From contig DLRM01000056.1 of NCBI GenBank assembly GCA_002500505.1, forward strand, positions 1 through 44,540: a stretch of 44,540 nt of DNA, written 5' to 3'. The number at the start of each line of letters is the position of its first letter. Within the stretch, counting starts at the first letter, position 1. A program made the position numbers and the translations under genes. Positions 24,391 through 31,488 of the stretch are shown here, in pieces. The notes below the pieces were generated by a model, which was given only the letters and a program-made list of their open reading frames with translations, searched no databases and was not told the origin of the DNA. The DNA is from Planctomycetes bacterium UBA7888 (lineage in GTDB: Bacteria; Planctomycetota; UBA1135).

Positions 24391-24771
24391 AATTCGCTTC
24401 CTGACATGGGGCTTTGCGCCGACACCGCCTGAAGAAGAGTCGCCATCAGAGTGAGCTTCATCATTCTTGGCAAACCGCTCCTTCATGCGGAAGTGAAACC
24501 ACGAGGCGGCGGCGATGGGGGAATCGAAGGTCTGCTGGCCCCAGTCGCGTCATGGCCACCCACGAAGGCATTCCCAATCGAGCCTACCCCCAAAGGTTAG
24601 AAGACAATAAAAACCAGCAAGGAAACTGAACGTTGAGTCTGGACGTCGTTGAGCATTGCGCTCAAGGGAAGACGGTGGCCTGGGGATGTGTTCCGAAGAA
24701 ATTAAGGAGGAACGACCTTTTCGGAAGGCCCAGGACACCTTATCCTATTCCGCTTCCAACCAAGGAACCCC
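24391..24771. other. Longest gene-free stretch (about 380 bp) before sucC
   Basis: No convincing gene is seen here. One plus-strand frame from TTG 24414 gives 71 basic residues beginning LRRHRLKKSRHQ. The HRLKKSR string resembles the start of RNase P protein, which normally follows rpmH, but nothing after it matches, so at most it is a decayed remnant. A minus-strand frame of 63 residues (24295-24486) runs through the terminator and into rpmH and is rejected. I looked for tRNA, tmRNA, RNase P RNA and SRP RNA signatures and found none. The last 100 bp hold a structured element (24674-24739), so part of this is probably an sucC 5' leader or an unrecognised small RNA. Confidence 0.5.
24674..24739 (+). 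promoter_or_regulatory. Structured RNA-like element in the sucC leader
   Basis: Nested complementary arms: GGTG/CACC, then after a G-A mismatch CCTGGG/CCCAGG, then TTCCGAA/TTCGGAA, then AAGG/CCTT. The loop contains AAGGAGG, a full Shine-Dalgarno heptamer with no start codon at a usable distance. Alternative pairings exist (TGTTCC with GGAACG; CCTT with the downstream AAGG in TTCGGAAGG), so the RNA could switch between shapes. It ends 32 bases before the sucC ATG. It is not followed by a T run. Its function, if any, is an inference. Confidence 0.45.
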
Positions 24772-25944
24772 ATGAAAATTCACGAATACCAAGGAAAAGA
24801 GATTCTCGAACGATATGGCGTTCGAACCCAAAAAGGCATTGTGGCGGACTCTTCTGAGGCCGCAGGGGTTGCTTGGGACCAGTTGGGCGGTGAATTGGCT
24901 GTTGTTAAGGCCCAGATTCACGCAGGAGGGAGAGGGAAGGGAGGCGGTGTCAAGCTCGTTCGTTCCCGCGAAGAATGCGTTCAGGCCTCTGGCGAAATGC
25001 TCGGAATGATGCTGAAGACCCACCAAACCGCCCCTGAGGGCCAGAAAGTCCAGAAAGTATTTGTTGCCGAAGGCTTGGACTTGGTCTCTGAATTCTATGT
25101 CGGTTTGGCTCTGGATCGTCAACTGGGTAAGCCAGTTTTAATGATTTCCGCGGAGGGAGGGGTTGAAATAGAAACCCTAGCTCAAGAGCGCCCAGAAGCC
25201 TTGCTGAAGCTTGCAATTGACCCTGCTTTAGGGCTCCAGCAATATCAAGCGAGGAGAGCAGCCTTCTTTTTGGGATTGAAGGGTGAAACCGTCAAGAAAG
25301 CCGCCAAGCTTTTGAGTGGTTTGTGCAAGGCGTATTTGGAATTGGATTGCGAACTTGCAGAGATTAATCCCCTTGTACTGACTGAAGATGGGGAACTTTG
25401 CGCATTGGATGCAAAAATGAATTTTGACTCCAATGCTCTTTACCGCCACCCAGACATCGCCAAGATGCGCGATGAAGACGAAGAAGACCCCAAGGAGGTC
25501 GAAGCTTCGAAGTTTGGATTGAATTACATCGTGTTGGAAGGTTCCATTGGGTGCATGGTGAATGGCGCTGGACTGGCAATGGCCACCATGGACACCATTA
25601 AGCTGCACGGGGCATCTCCAGCGAACTTTTTGGATGTTGGAGGTGGCGCGAACGAAGAGGCAATCACTCAAGCCTTTCGAATCATTCTTTCCGACCCAAA
25701 TGTGGAAGGGATTCTCGTTAACATTTTTGGAGGCATCATGAAATGTGATGTCATTGCTCGCGGTGTCATTGGAGCTGCGCGCACAGTGGAACTTTCTGTT
25801 CCTTTAGTTGTCCGTCTTGAAGGGACCAATGTTCAAGAGGGTCGTCAGCTTTTGGCCGATTCGGGCCTTCCCATTACTTCGGCGTCTTCTCTGGACGAAG
25901 GAGCCCAACTCATCTGTGAAGCCGTTGCGACGGCCAACGCCTAA
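24772..25944 (+). CDS. sucC: Succinyl-CoA synthetase beta subunit
   Basis: The ATP-grasp subunit that binds nucleotide in the reversible conversion of succinyl-CoA to succinate. It has 390 residues, the usual length. Landmarks: MKIHEYQGKEILERYGV at the start, KAQIHAGGRGKGGGVKL (nucleotide binding), CELAEINPLVLTEDG, and GSIGCMVNGAGLAMATMD and NIFGGIMKCDVIA in the C-terminal CoA-ligase-like half. AAGGAA four bases before the ATG is a short-spaced ribosome site. It is followed after 12 bp by sucD; the pair form one enzyme. Confidence 0.97.
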   Translation: MKIHEYQGKEILERYGVRTQKGIVADSSEAAGVAWDQLGGELAVVKAQIHAGGRGKGGGVKLVRSREECVQASGEMLGMMLKTHQTAPEGQKVQKVFVAEGLDLVSEFYVGLALDRQLGKPVLMISAEGGVEIETLAQERPEALLKLAIDPALGLQQYQARRAAFFLGLKGETVKKAAKLLSGLCKAYLELDCELAEINPLVLTEDGELCALDAKMNFDSNALYRHPDIAKMRDEDEEDPKEVEASKFGLNYIVLEGSIGCMVNGAGLAMATMDTIKLHGASPANFLDVGGGANEEAITQAFRIILSDPNVEGILVNIFGGIMKCDVIARGVIGAARTVELSVPLVVRLEGTNVQEGRQLLADSGLPITSASSLDEGAQLICEAVATANA

Positions 25945-25949
25945 GAGGA
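25944..25949 (+). promoter_or_regulatory. Ribosome binding site of sucD
   Basis: AGAGGA overlaps the last base of the sucC stop and lies seven bases before the sucD ATG. This is a normal Shine-Dalgarno arrangement for this gene pair. Confidence 0.55.
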
Positions 25950-25956
25950 AATTGAA

Positions 25957-26847
25957 ATGTCCATTTTCATTCACGAAGATACTAAAGTCATTGTTCAGGG
26001 GTTTACCGGCAAGAATGGCACCTTTCATTCCGAACAGGCCCTCGCTTATGGGACTCAAGTCGTGGGCGGTGTAACCCCCGGAAAGGGAGGGAGTACACAT
26101 CTCGATCTTCCCGTTTTCGACACAGTAGAGGATGCTATTTCCGAAACCGGTGCTACGGCTTCTGTGATTTATGTCCCTGCTCCCTTTGCTGCCGACGGAA
26201 TCCTGGAGGCTGCGGAGGCTGGAATCGATTTGGTGGTTTGCATAACGGAAGGCATTCCTGTCATGGACATGGCCAAGGTGCGCGAAGTCCTTCGAGGCTC
26301 TCCCACTCGTCTCGTGGGCCCAAACTGTCCTGGCGTAATTACTCCGGGAGACGGCAAAGGCTGCAAAATAGGAATCATGCCCGCCTATATCCATCAGCCT
26401 GGAAGTGTTGGCATTGTGAGTCGCTCAGGCACCTTGACCTATGAGGCAGTTTGGCAAGTTACCAATGAAGGGCTCGGTCAGTCCACCTGTGTTGGAATCG
26501 GGGGAGACCCTCTTCCGGGGACGAACTTCGTTGATGTTCTCCAAGCTTTTCAGGACGACAACGAAACGGACTCCATTGTCATGATTGGTGAAATCGGAGG
26601 GTGTGCTGAAGAAGATGCGGCCGCCTTTATCAAAGAATACGTGACCAAACCCGTGGTCGGTTTCATTGCTGGCCGCACGGCTCCTCCCGGGAAACGAATG
26701 GGACATGCGGGCGCCATTATTTCTGGTGGAGCTGGAACCGCTGATGCCAAAATGGCTGCATTGGAAGCTGCTGGTGTCGCCATTTCACCGACCCCATCGG
26801 CTTTAGGGACGACTCTGACCGCCCTTCGTGGAGAACGTGGTTTGTAG
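25957..26847 (+). CDS. sucD: Succinyl-CoA synthetase alpha subunit
   Basis: The CoA-binding subunit carrying the phosphohistidine. It has 296 residues. The CoA loop is GFTGKNGTFHSEQA (15-28), a GPNCPGVITPG segment lies at 121-131, and His250 in RMGHAGAIISGGAGTA is the phosphorylated histidine. MIGEIGGCAEEDAA is the contact region with the beta subunit. Directly after sucC, with its own ribosome site; a methyltransferase gene starts 6 bases after the stop. Confidence 0.97.
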   Translation: MSIFIHEDTKVIVQGFTGKNGTFHSEQALAYGTQVVGGVTPGKGGSTHLDLPVFDTVEDAISETGATASVIYVPAPFAADGILEAAEAGIDLVVCITEGIPVMDMAKVREVLRGSPTRLVGPNCPGVITPGDGKGCKIGIMPAYIHQPGSVGIVSRSGTLTYEAVWQVTNEGLGQSTCVGIGGDPLPGTNFVDVLQAFQDDNETDSIVMIGEIGGCAEEDAAAFIKEYVTKPVVGFIAGRTAPPGKRMGHAGAIISGGAGTADAKMAALEAAGVAISPTPSALGTTLTALRGERGL

Positions 26848-26853
26848 CCTACG

Positions 26854-27486
26854 GTGAGTGGGGCAACAGACCTGAGTTACCAGCACCCTCAGACGGGCGA
26901 ATGGGCTCACCACATTAAAGACCCTCATGGTGAGGCTCTTCACTGCTTTGTGAACCCTGCTCTTGAAGTCCGTTTGCCCTCTGAGAGAGATTCCCTTCGT
27001 ATCTTGGAAATTGGTTTTGGACGGGGAGCCAATACGGCTGCCGCCTTGGAGAAGCTTCGCGAAATCAATTACGCGGGGCAAGTTTCTGGAATGGGGCTGG
27101 AACCCAATCCAGCTTTTCTTGAGCCCTGGCCCCAGAAGCCCCCTGATTGGGGAGAGTGGCCTTGGTGGAATTCTTTGGAGACACCCTGGACTTGCCAAGG
27201 TCGGCTTTGGTCCGGCTTCGTGAAGAAGGCAAAGGCTCCAGCCGCTCTTCCAGCCGAGCCTTGGGCCGATTGGGTGTTTTTGGACCTCTTTTCGCCCAAC
27301 AAACACCCTCAAGATTGGCCAGATGGCTTAATTCGGGCCCTCAGCAAAGCTTCTCGCCCTGGCGCCGTTTTGACGAGTTACTGCTGTGCTCGCACTCTCC
27401 GGAATCGCTTAAGAGAAGCGGGCTGGCAGGTCGAACGCCTCACCGGGGACTTCCGCCGCGACCATCTTCGGGCTCGAATGCCTTGA
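26854..27486 (+). CDS. MnmC-like (DUF752) methyltransferase, single domain
   Basis: 210 residues from a GTG start six bases after sucD. The SAM-binding loop is LRILEIGFGRGANT (48-61). FLDLFSPNKHPQDWP and VLTSYCCARTLRNRLREAGW match the methyltransferase half of MnmC, which methylates aminomethyl-U34 to mnm5U in tRNA. The FAD-dependent oxidase half of proteobacterial MnmC is absent. Stand-alone versions of this domain (MnmM-unrelated, MnmD-type) exist in other bacteria and do the final methylation. With mnmA in the same window, a U34 mnm5s2U pathway is plausible. The exact substrate is inferred, not shown. Confidence 0.8.
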   Translation: MSGATDLSYQHPQTGEWAHHIKDPHGEALHCFVNPALEVRLPSERDSLRILEIGFGRGANTAAALEKLREINYAGQVSGMGLEPNPAFLEPWPQKPPDWGEWPWWNSLETPWTCQGRLWSGFVKKAKAPAALPAEPWADWVFLDLFSPNKHPQDWPDGLIRALSKASRPGAVLTSYCCARTLRNRLREAGWQVERLTGDFRRDHLRARMP

Positions 27487-27502
27487 AATCTTCCCGCTAA
27501 GG

Positions 27503-27508
27503 CATAAT
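27503..27508 (+). promoter_or_regulatory. Possible -10 element of tatA
   Basis: CATAAT lies 11 bases before the tatA ATG; TTGAAA at 27483-27488 could be a -35 but with only 14 bases of spacer. If used, the mRNA leader would be a few bases long. Weak support. Confidence 0.3.
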
Positions 27509-27519
27509 AGTCAGCAACC

Positions 27520-27774
27520 ATGAAGATAGCCCACCGCCTCCTCGCTCCGGCTCTACTTCTCGCCCTTCCTGCTTGCGCAGTTGGGCCTTCAGAAATGTGG
27601 CCGATTGCCCTCGTTGCCCTTCTTTTGTTTGGGGGCGCAAAGTTGCCTAGCCTGATGCGTTCCATGGGCTCCGGAATTAATGAGTTCAAGAAAGGGCTCA
27701 AGGATGGCGAATCCTCCAAAGGAGATTCTGAATCCTCCGATGGCGATTCCGACTCTTCCGAAGAAGAGAAGTGA
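27520..27774 (+). CDS. tatA: Sec-independent translocase TatA/E with an extra N-terminal signal-like segment
   Basis: TatA oligomers form the pore of the twin-arginine pathway for folded proteins. The 84 residues contain the standard module: GPSEMWPIALVALLLFGGAK (22-41), then the hinge and amphipathic helix LPSLMRSMGSGINEFKKGL (42-60), then an acidic Ser/Asp/Glu tail. Unusually, a second hydrophobic stretch precedes it: MKIAHRLLAPALLLALPACA. This looks like a signal peptide with a lipobox-like LPAC at 16-19. Extended N-termini occur in some PVC-group TatA proteins. It overlaps mobA by 4 bases (GTGA), coupling Tat to molybdenum cofactor synthesis. tatC is not nearby. Confidence 0.85.
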   Translation: MKIAHRLLAPALLLALPACAVGPSEMWPIALVALLLFGGAKLPSLMRSMGSGINEFKKGLKDGESSKGDSESSDGDSDSSEEEK

Positions 27775-28376
27775 GCACTACTCCTGACCGCCGTCCGTTG
27801 TGGACGGGCGCGCTTCTTTGTGGCGGGGGAAGCCGCCGTATGGGGTTGGATAAGCTTGTCCTGGAAGCGAAAGGGAAGCCTCTTCATGAAATACCGGCTG
27901 AGGCTTTGCGAGAGTCCTGCGGCCAGCAGTTTCAAGTAGGTCGAGACCTCGGTCTAGATTCGTTTTCTTGTATTCCGGATCTTCTACCCGGCGAGGGTCC
28001 ATTAGTGGCTCTTTTCTCTGCTCTAGAGCAGGCTGAGACTCCTTGGTTATTTGCACTTGCAGGGGATATGCCCTCTGTAGATTCTTCTCTTCTTGCGTGG
28101 ATACAAGAGATTGCAGAGGGCGGCGAGCACCTTGCCGTCGTCCCCCTTGTTGCCTCTCAAATGGAGCCCCTTTGCGCGGCATACTCTTCCTTGCTCTTAC
28201 CCTTTATGCGAGCCTCTGTTAACCAAGGAGAGAGATCAATTCAGAGTTTTCTTCTCACGGTGAAGGAGGAAATCAATCTTCAACCGGTGCCCGCTAAACT
28301 AGAGAGTCAATTCCTTAACTTAAACCGTCCCCAAGACTGGGAGCGGTTTACCGGAACCCCCCTTCAGCCTAAATAG
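27771..28376 (+). CDS. mobA: Molybdenum cofactor guanylyltransferase
   Basis: MobA transfers GMP from GTP to molybdopterin, giving the guanine dinucleotide cofactor used by many Tat-exported oxidoreductases. It has 201 residues. The nucleotide-binding motif is LLCGGGSRRMGLDK (15-28), where most homologues have LAGGxSxRMGxDK. The metal-binding aspartate is Asp99 (ALAGDMPSV). GEGPLVALFSALE matches the family. The GTG start overlaps the tatA stop as GTGA, which fits joint use of cofactor and export path. No other moa or moe gene is in the window. Confidence 0.9.
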   Translation: MSTTPDRRPLWTGALLCGGGSRRMGLDKLVLEAKGKPLHEIPAEALRESCGQQFQVGRDLGLDSFSCIPDLLPGEGPLVALFSALEQAETPWLFALAGDMPSVDSSLLAWIQEIAEGGEHLAVVPLVASQMEPLCAAYSSLLLPFMRASVNQGERSIQSFLLTVKEEINLQPVPAKLESQFLNLNRPQDWERFTGTPLQPK

Positions 28377-29362
28377 TGACCCCAGCCGCCACGCAACTCC
28401 CTGAATTCCTTGCTTGCATCGAGGAGCCGCTGGCCTCCGTGGACGCCTGGCTTGAACAGCAGTTTCTTCCGGACCACCCGGCGATAGCACCCTTGTTGAC
28501 CTATGCCAGCCAATTTCGCGGCAAGCGTCTTCGAGCTGCGCAAGTCTTGCTTTTAGCTCAAGGATTGGGGGGCGTCAAAGATTCCCACATCGCCGTAGCG
28601 GGCATTATTGAAATGATTCATGCGGCCACTTTGGCTCATGACGATGTCTTGGATGAGGCTCAAGAGCGCCGCGGTTTGGATTGTCTCCATATTGAATGGG
28701 GCCCTCATACCAGCGTTCTTTTGGGTGATTGGATTTATGCCAAAGCCTTCCTTCGGAGCACGGAATTCCCAGACTTGGTCTGCGCCCAGGTTTTGGCCAA
28801 GGCAACGGGTGCTGTTTGTCGTGGAGAAATCCACCAAAACCTCACCCGCGGAGACTTTTGGCTCTCGGAAGAGGATTACTTCAATCAAGTGGATGGCAAA
28901 ACTGCTGCCCTCTACGAAGCGGGTGGACGCTTGGCCGCCTATTACGCCGAAACCTCGGAAGCTATCCAGGCGGCTTGCGCCCACCACGGTCTGTTGGCAG
29001 GCCGTGCCTTTCAGATCATCGACGATATCTTGGATCTAGACGGGGAGCAGGAGCAAGTTGGGAAATCTCTTGGGACCGATTGGGCACGAGGAAAAATGAC
29101 TCTTCCCTTGATTCGATTGCGAAATGTTTTAAATGAGAGGGACCAGGCATTCCTTGAGAGCGCGTTTGCTTCTGGACAGAGTCGCCTGGAACTCTTTGAG
29201 GGCCCATTAGGAACCCAACTAAACCATCAAATTGCTGAGACCAAGAAAGAAGCCATGGACTTCCTCGAGCAAGCAGCCCAATCACTGGACGCCATTCCCG
29301 AGTGCCCTGAGCGCCTTGCCCTGCAGGAGCTCACCATGTTTCTTGGAATGCGGCGACGCTAA
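28376..29362 (+). CDS. Polyprenyl diphosphate synthase (long-chain)
   Basis: A trans-isoprenyl diphosphate synthase that makes the prenyl tail of quinones. It has 328 residues. The first aspartate-rich motif is DDVLD (89-93) in ATLAHDDVLDEAQERRG and the second is DDILD (216-220) in QIIDDILDLDG. GKRLRAA near 49-55 binds isopentenyl diphosphate. The position five before the first Asp is small (Ala84), which favours long products (IspB/HepT-like). Start is GTG, sharing one base with the mobA TAG (TAGTG). Next to resB-ccsA, a menaquinone role in the same respiratory cluster is plausible. Product length cannot be read from sequence alone. Confidence 0.9.
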   Translation: MTPAATQLPEFLACIEEPLASVDAWLEQQFLPDHPAIAPLLTYASQFRGKRLRAAQVLLLAQGLGGVKDSHIAVAGIIEMIHAATLAHDDVLDEAQERRGLDCLHIEWGPHTSVLLGDWIYAKAFLRSTEFPDLVCAQVLAKATGAVCRGEIHQNLTRGDFWLSEEDYFNQVDGKTAALYEAGGRLAAYYAETSEAIQAACAHHGLLAGRAFQIIDDILDLDGEQEQVGKSLGTDWARGKMTLPLIRLRNVLNERDQAFLESAFASGQSRLELFEGPLGTQLNHQIAETKKEAMDFLEQAAQSLDAIPECPERLALQELTMFLGMRRR

Positions 29363-29364
29363 TC

Positions 29365-31488
29365 ATGGACTCTACACCGAAGTCTGCATTTCAGTGGGGG
29401 TTCCGAACCGCATGTATTGCATTGTTCGGCCTTGCTCTGCTTGCTGAGCTTACGGTTTACCTGGTAAGTAAAGCTCAGGCTTTGCCCGGAAGCGAAAGAT
29501 GGGTGTATGCCCTTGCTTTCTTCTTTTTGGTTGGAATGCCCGTCCTTGGAGCACTTGTTTACAAAACACGCCTTGTATTTGGTTTTTTCCGGTCGGTCAA
29601 AGTTGGCGTGACCAATCTCATTTTTATAGGCCTTTCCTCCATTCTGGGTGTCCTCTTCCTGCAGGAGGATCCTTATAACCCGATGCCGCAAGATGGTCTT
29701 GATTCTCTTGTGGAGCGCCAACAACTAGAAGAAGATTCCGCTCCTTGGACATCTCGAGAGCGTCGCGTTTACCAGGACTTTCTTGCTTTCCGCAATGCCC
29801 AAAGTTATTTCACTTACCATTTCTTTCATGGTTTAGGTTTTCACTCCCTTCCGGGTGTGGACTCGGAATGTTCGTTAAATCTAGAAGAAATTGATGGCAA
29901 GATGAAAGTGCTTGGGCGAAATATTGCCCCACTTAGGAGTCGTTTCGGAGAAGATTATGTTGTTGCATTAGAAGCTAAAAGTGGCACAGGTCTTCGAGTT
30001 CGCCAAGAGAATGCAGAGCTTGCTGGATTTGAAAAACAGTGGGGAGATTTCTGGTGGTCCACGTTCGTCTGGTGTGACCGCCTTGACTTCATCCGTGTTT
30101 ATAAATCCGATTGGTTTGCCTCCTTTTGGTTTGTTCTATTCTTTGGGGTTCTTTCTAATACCTTCCGAGGTGGTTGGCGTCGTCTCCTCAAGCCCAAGAA
30201 ATATGGGTTCGTCATCACTCACGGCGGCGTCTTGCTCATGTTGTTGGCCGCCTTTTGGGGGAGACTTTCCGAGATTCGGGGCTCCTTGGACATCAATGTC
30301 GGGCAAGTAGCAGGGTCTTTCCGTAGCCACGTAGGGGGCGAGCGGGTGCCTTTTCAGGACAAGCGTCTCTCCGGGGGAGGAGAACCGTTTCGAGTGCAGC
30401 TCGAAGCCTTTCGTGCGGATTATCACGATGTCCTTGAAGTCATTTATGCTCAACCTTCTGGTACTGGATTTGTTGAAGAGTTCGAAGGTTTGGAAGTTCC
30501 CAAGAGCCGTGTTTATGAGGGGCAGGTTTTAGAGTTTGATTGGGTGGAAGGAGCTCCGTTGCTCCAATTAGAGGTTTTGGAGTATGTTCCTCAATCCGAG
30601 CTTCAGCCCAAACTGATTCCCGCCTCGTCCGCTGACACGGGACATCCGATGGCGATGTTGGAGCTTGTGAACCCTGAGGGGGCGAAGGAGCTGGAACAAA
30701 TCCTATTTCACGGTTTCCCTACGCCGCTTGTGCATGAAGAGTCTGGCGCAAAAGTCCTTTACCAAGCCGTGGGCTCCTTTGGGGAGGCTCAGGACATAGC
30801 GCGCTCAAAGGACCAAGAATCCTTCGGCTCTCCAGCCAGGAGCCGTTGGTGGGTATTTCAGCTGCCTGATTCCTCTTGCTACGTTTCCCAGGTTGGGGAA
30901 TCTGCGGAAGTTGCCGAGCTAGGCGTCGGGAGATCTTTCCCTATTGGTGGGGGCTACTCCGTGCGACTTGCGAATGCCCAGTTGCGAGCTTCCTTGGGAC
31001 GGGAAATCCAAGCTATAGAAGGGGCAGATTTCTTCCATTCCGCTCCCGGGTCGATTCAGCTTCGATACACAACCCTCGAAAAATCCGAGAAATTAGCTTT
31101 GAGTACGGAAGGCGGCATGCAAGTGCCTCGAGTGGAATACAGCGGACCAGATGGTGTGCCCCGCGTAGCCTTTTTGCATTTCCACACAGACCAGAGGGAT
31201 ATGCCGCTGGAGTGGCAATCCAAATTGAGCATGCTTGAAAGGGGGGAAGATGGGAGCTGGCAGACAACCTCCTCAGGAGCTATCCGCGTGAACGATTATT
31301 TCTATCACAAGGGATGGCGCTTTTTCCAATCCAATGCAAATCCTGAGGACCCAACCTATTCTGGAATCGGCGTTGTATATGACCCGGCCCTGGAATTTGT
31401 TCTGATTGGGCTCTATATGGTGATGTTCGGGATCCTTGTCGTTTATGTCATCAATCCTCTAGCCACTCGAAAGCATCGAGGCGTCTGA
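29365..31488 (+). CDS. resB: ResB-like cytochrome c biogenesis protein
   Basis: ResB (Ccs1) works with CcsA to move heme across the membrane and attach it to apocytochromes (system II). The 707 residues are arranged as expected: membrane helices near 14-34, 45-66 and 78-98, a periplasmic part, helices near 251-267 and 281-299, a large periplasmic domain, and a last helix near 675-697. KSDWFASFWFVLFFGVLSN and KPKKYGFVITHGGVLLMLLA are ResB-type segments; His286 in ITHGG is a likely heme ligand. The final KGWRFFQSNANPEDPTYSG is a strong family signature. Its stop overlaps the ccsA ATG (TGATG), so the two subunits are coupled. Confidence 0.9.
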   Translation: MDSTPKSAFQWGFRTACIALFGLALLAELTVYLVSKAQALPGSERWVYALAFFFLVGMPVLGALVYKTRLVFGFFRSVKVGVTNLIFIGLSSILGVLFLQEDPYNPMPQDGLDSLVERQQLEEDSAPWTSRERRVYQDFLAFRNAQSYFTYHFFHGLGFHSLPGVDSECSLNLEEIDGKMKVLGRNIAPLRSRFGEDYVVALEAKSGTGLRVRQENAELAGFEKQWGDFWWSTFVWCDRLDFIRVYKSDWFASFWFVLFFGVLSNTFRGGWRRLLKPKKYGFVITHGGVLLMLLAAFWGRLSEIRGSLDINVGQVAGSFRSHVGGERVPFQDKRLSGGGEPFRVQLEAFRADYHDVLEVIYAQPSGTGFVEEFEGLEVPKSRVYEGQVLEFDWVEGAPLLQLEVLEYVPQSELQPKLIPASSADTGHPMAMLELVNPEGAKELEQILFHGFPTPLVHEESGAKVLYQAVGSFGEAQDIARSKDQESFGSPARSRWWVFQLPDSSCYVSQVGESAEVAELGVGRSFPIGGGYSVRLANAQLRASLGREIQAIEGADFFHSAPGSIQLRYTTLEKSEKLALSTEGGMQVPRVEYSGPDGVPRVAFLHFHTDQRDMPLEWQSKLSMLERGEDGSWQTTSSGAIRVNDYFYHKGWRFFQSNANPEDPTYSGIGVVYDPALEFVLIGLYMVMFGILVVYVINPLATRKHRGV

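Noticed and set aside
24295..24486. 63-residue minus-strand frame starting MKERFAKNDEAHSD
   Set aside because: It runs through the rpmH terminator hairpin and 35 bases into rpmH, has no family match I know and no start signal. Most likely a chance frame.
24500..24560. GGGGGAATCGAAGG (reverse CCTTCGATTCCCCC) considered as a tRNA T-loop
   Set aside because: Flanking bases cannot form the T stem, and no acceptor or anticodon arm could be built around it.
24414..24629. 71-residue plus-strand frame with HRLKKSR, as a possible rnpA
   Set aside because: Only the first few residues resemble RnpA; the essential RNRxKR helix and later sequence are missing. Kept only as a possible remnant in the findings.
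24674..24739. Hairpin considered as the 4.5S SRP RNA tip or an intrinsic terminator
   Set aside because: The conserved SRP GGAA tetraloop context with flanking UCC/GGA is absent, and no T run follows.
27378..27935. 185-residue minus-strand frame over tatA and mobA
   Set aside because: Antisense of the acidic, Ser-rich TatA tail, which creates a long open frame by composition.
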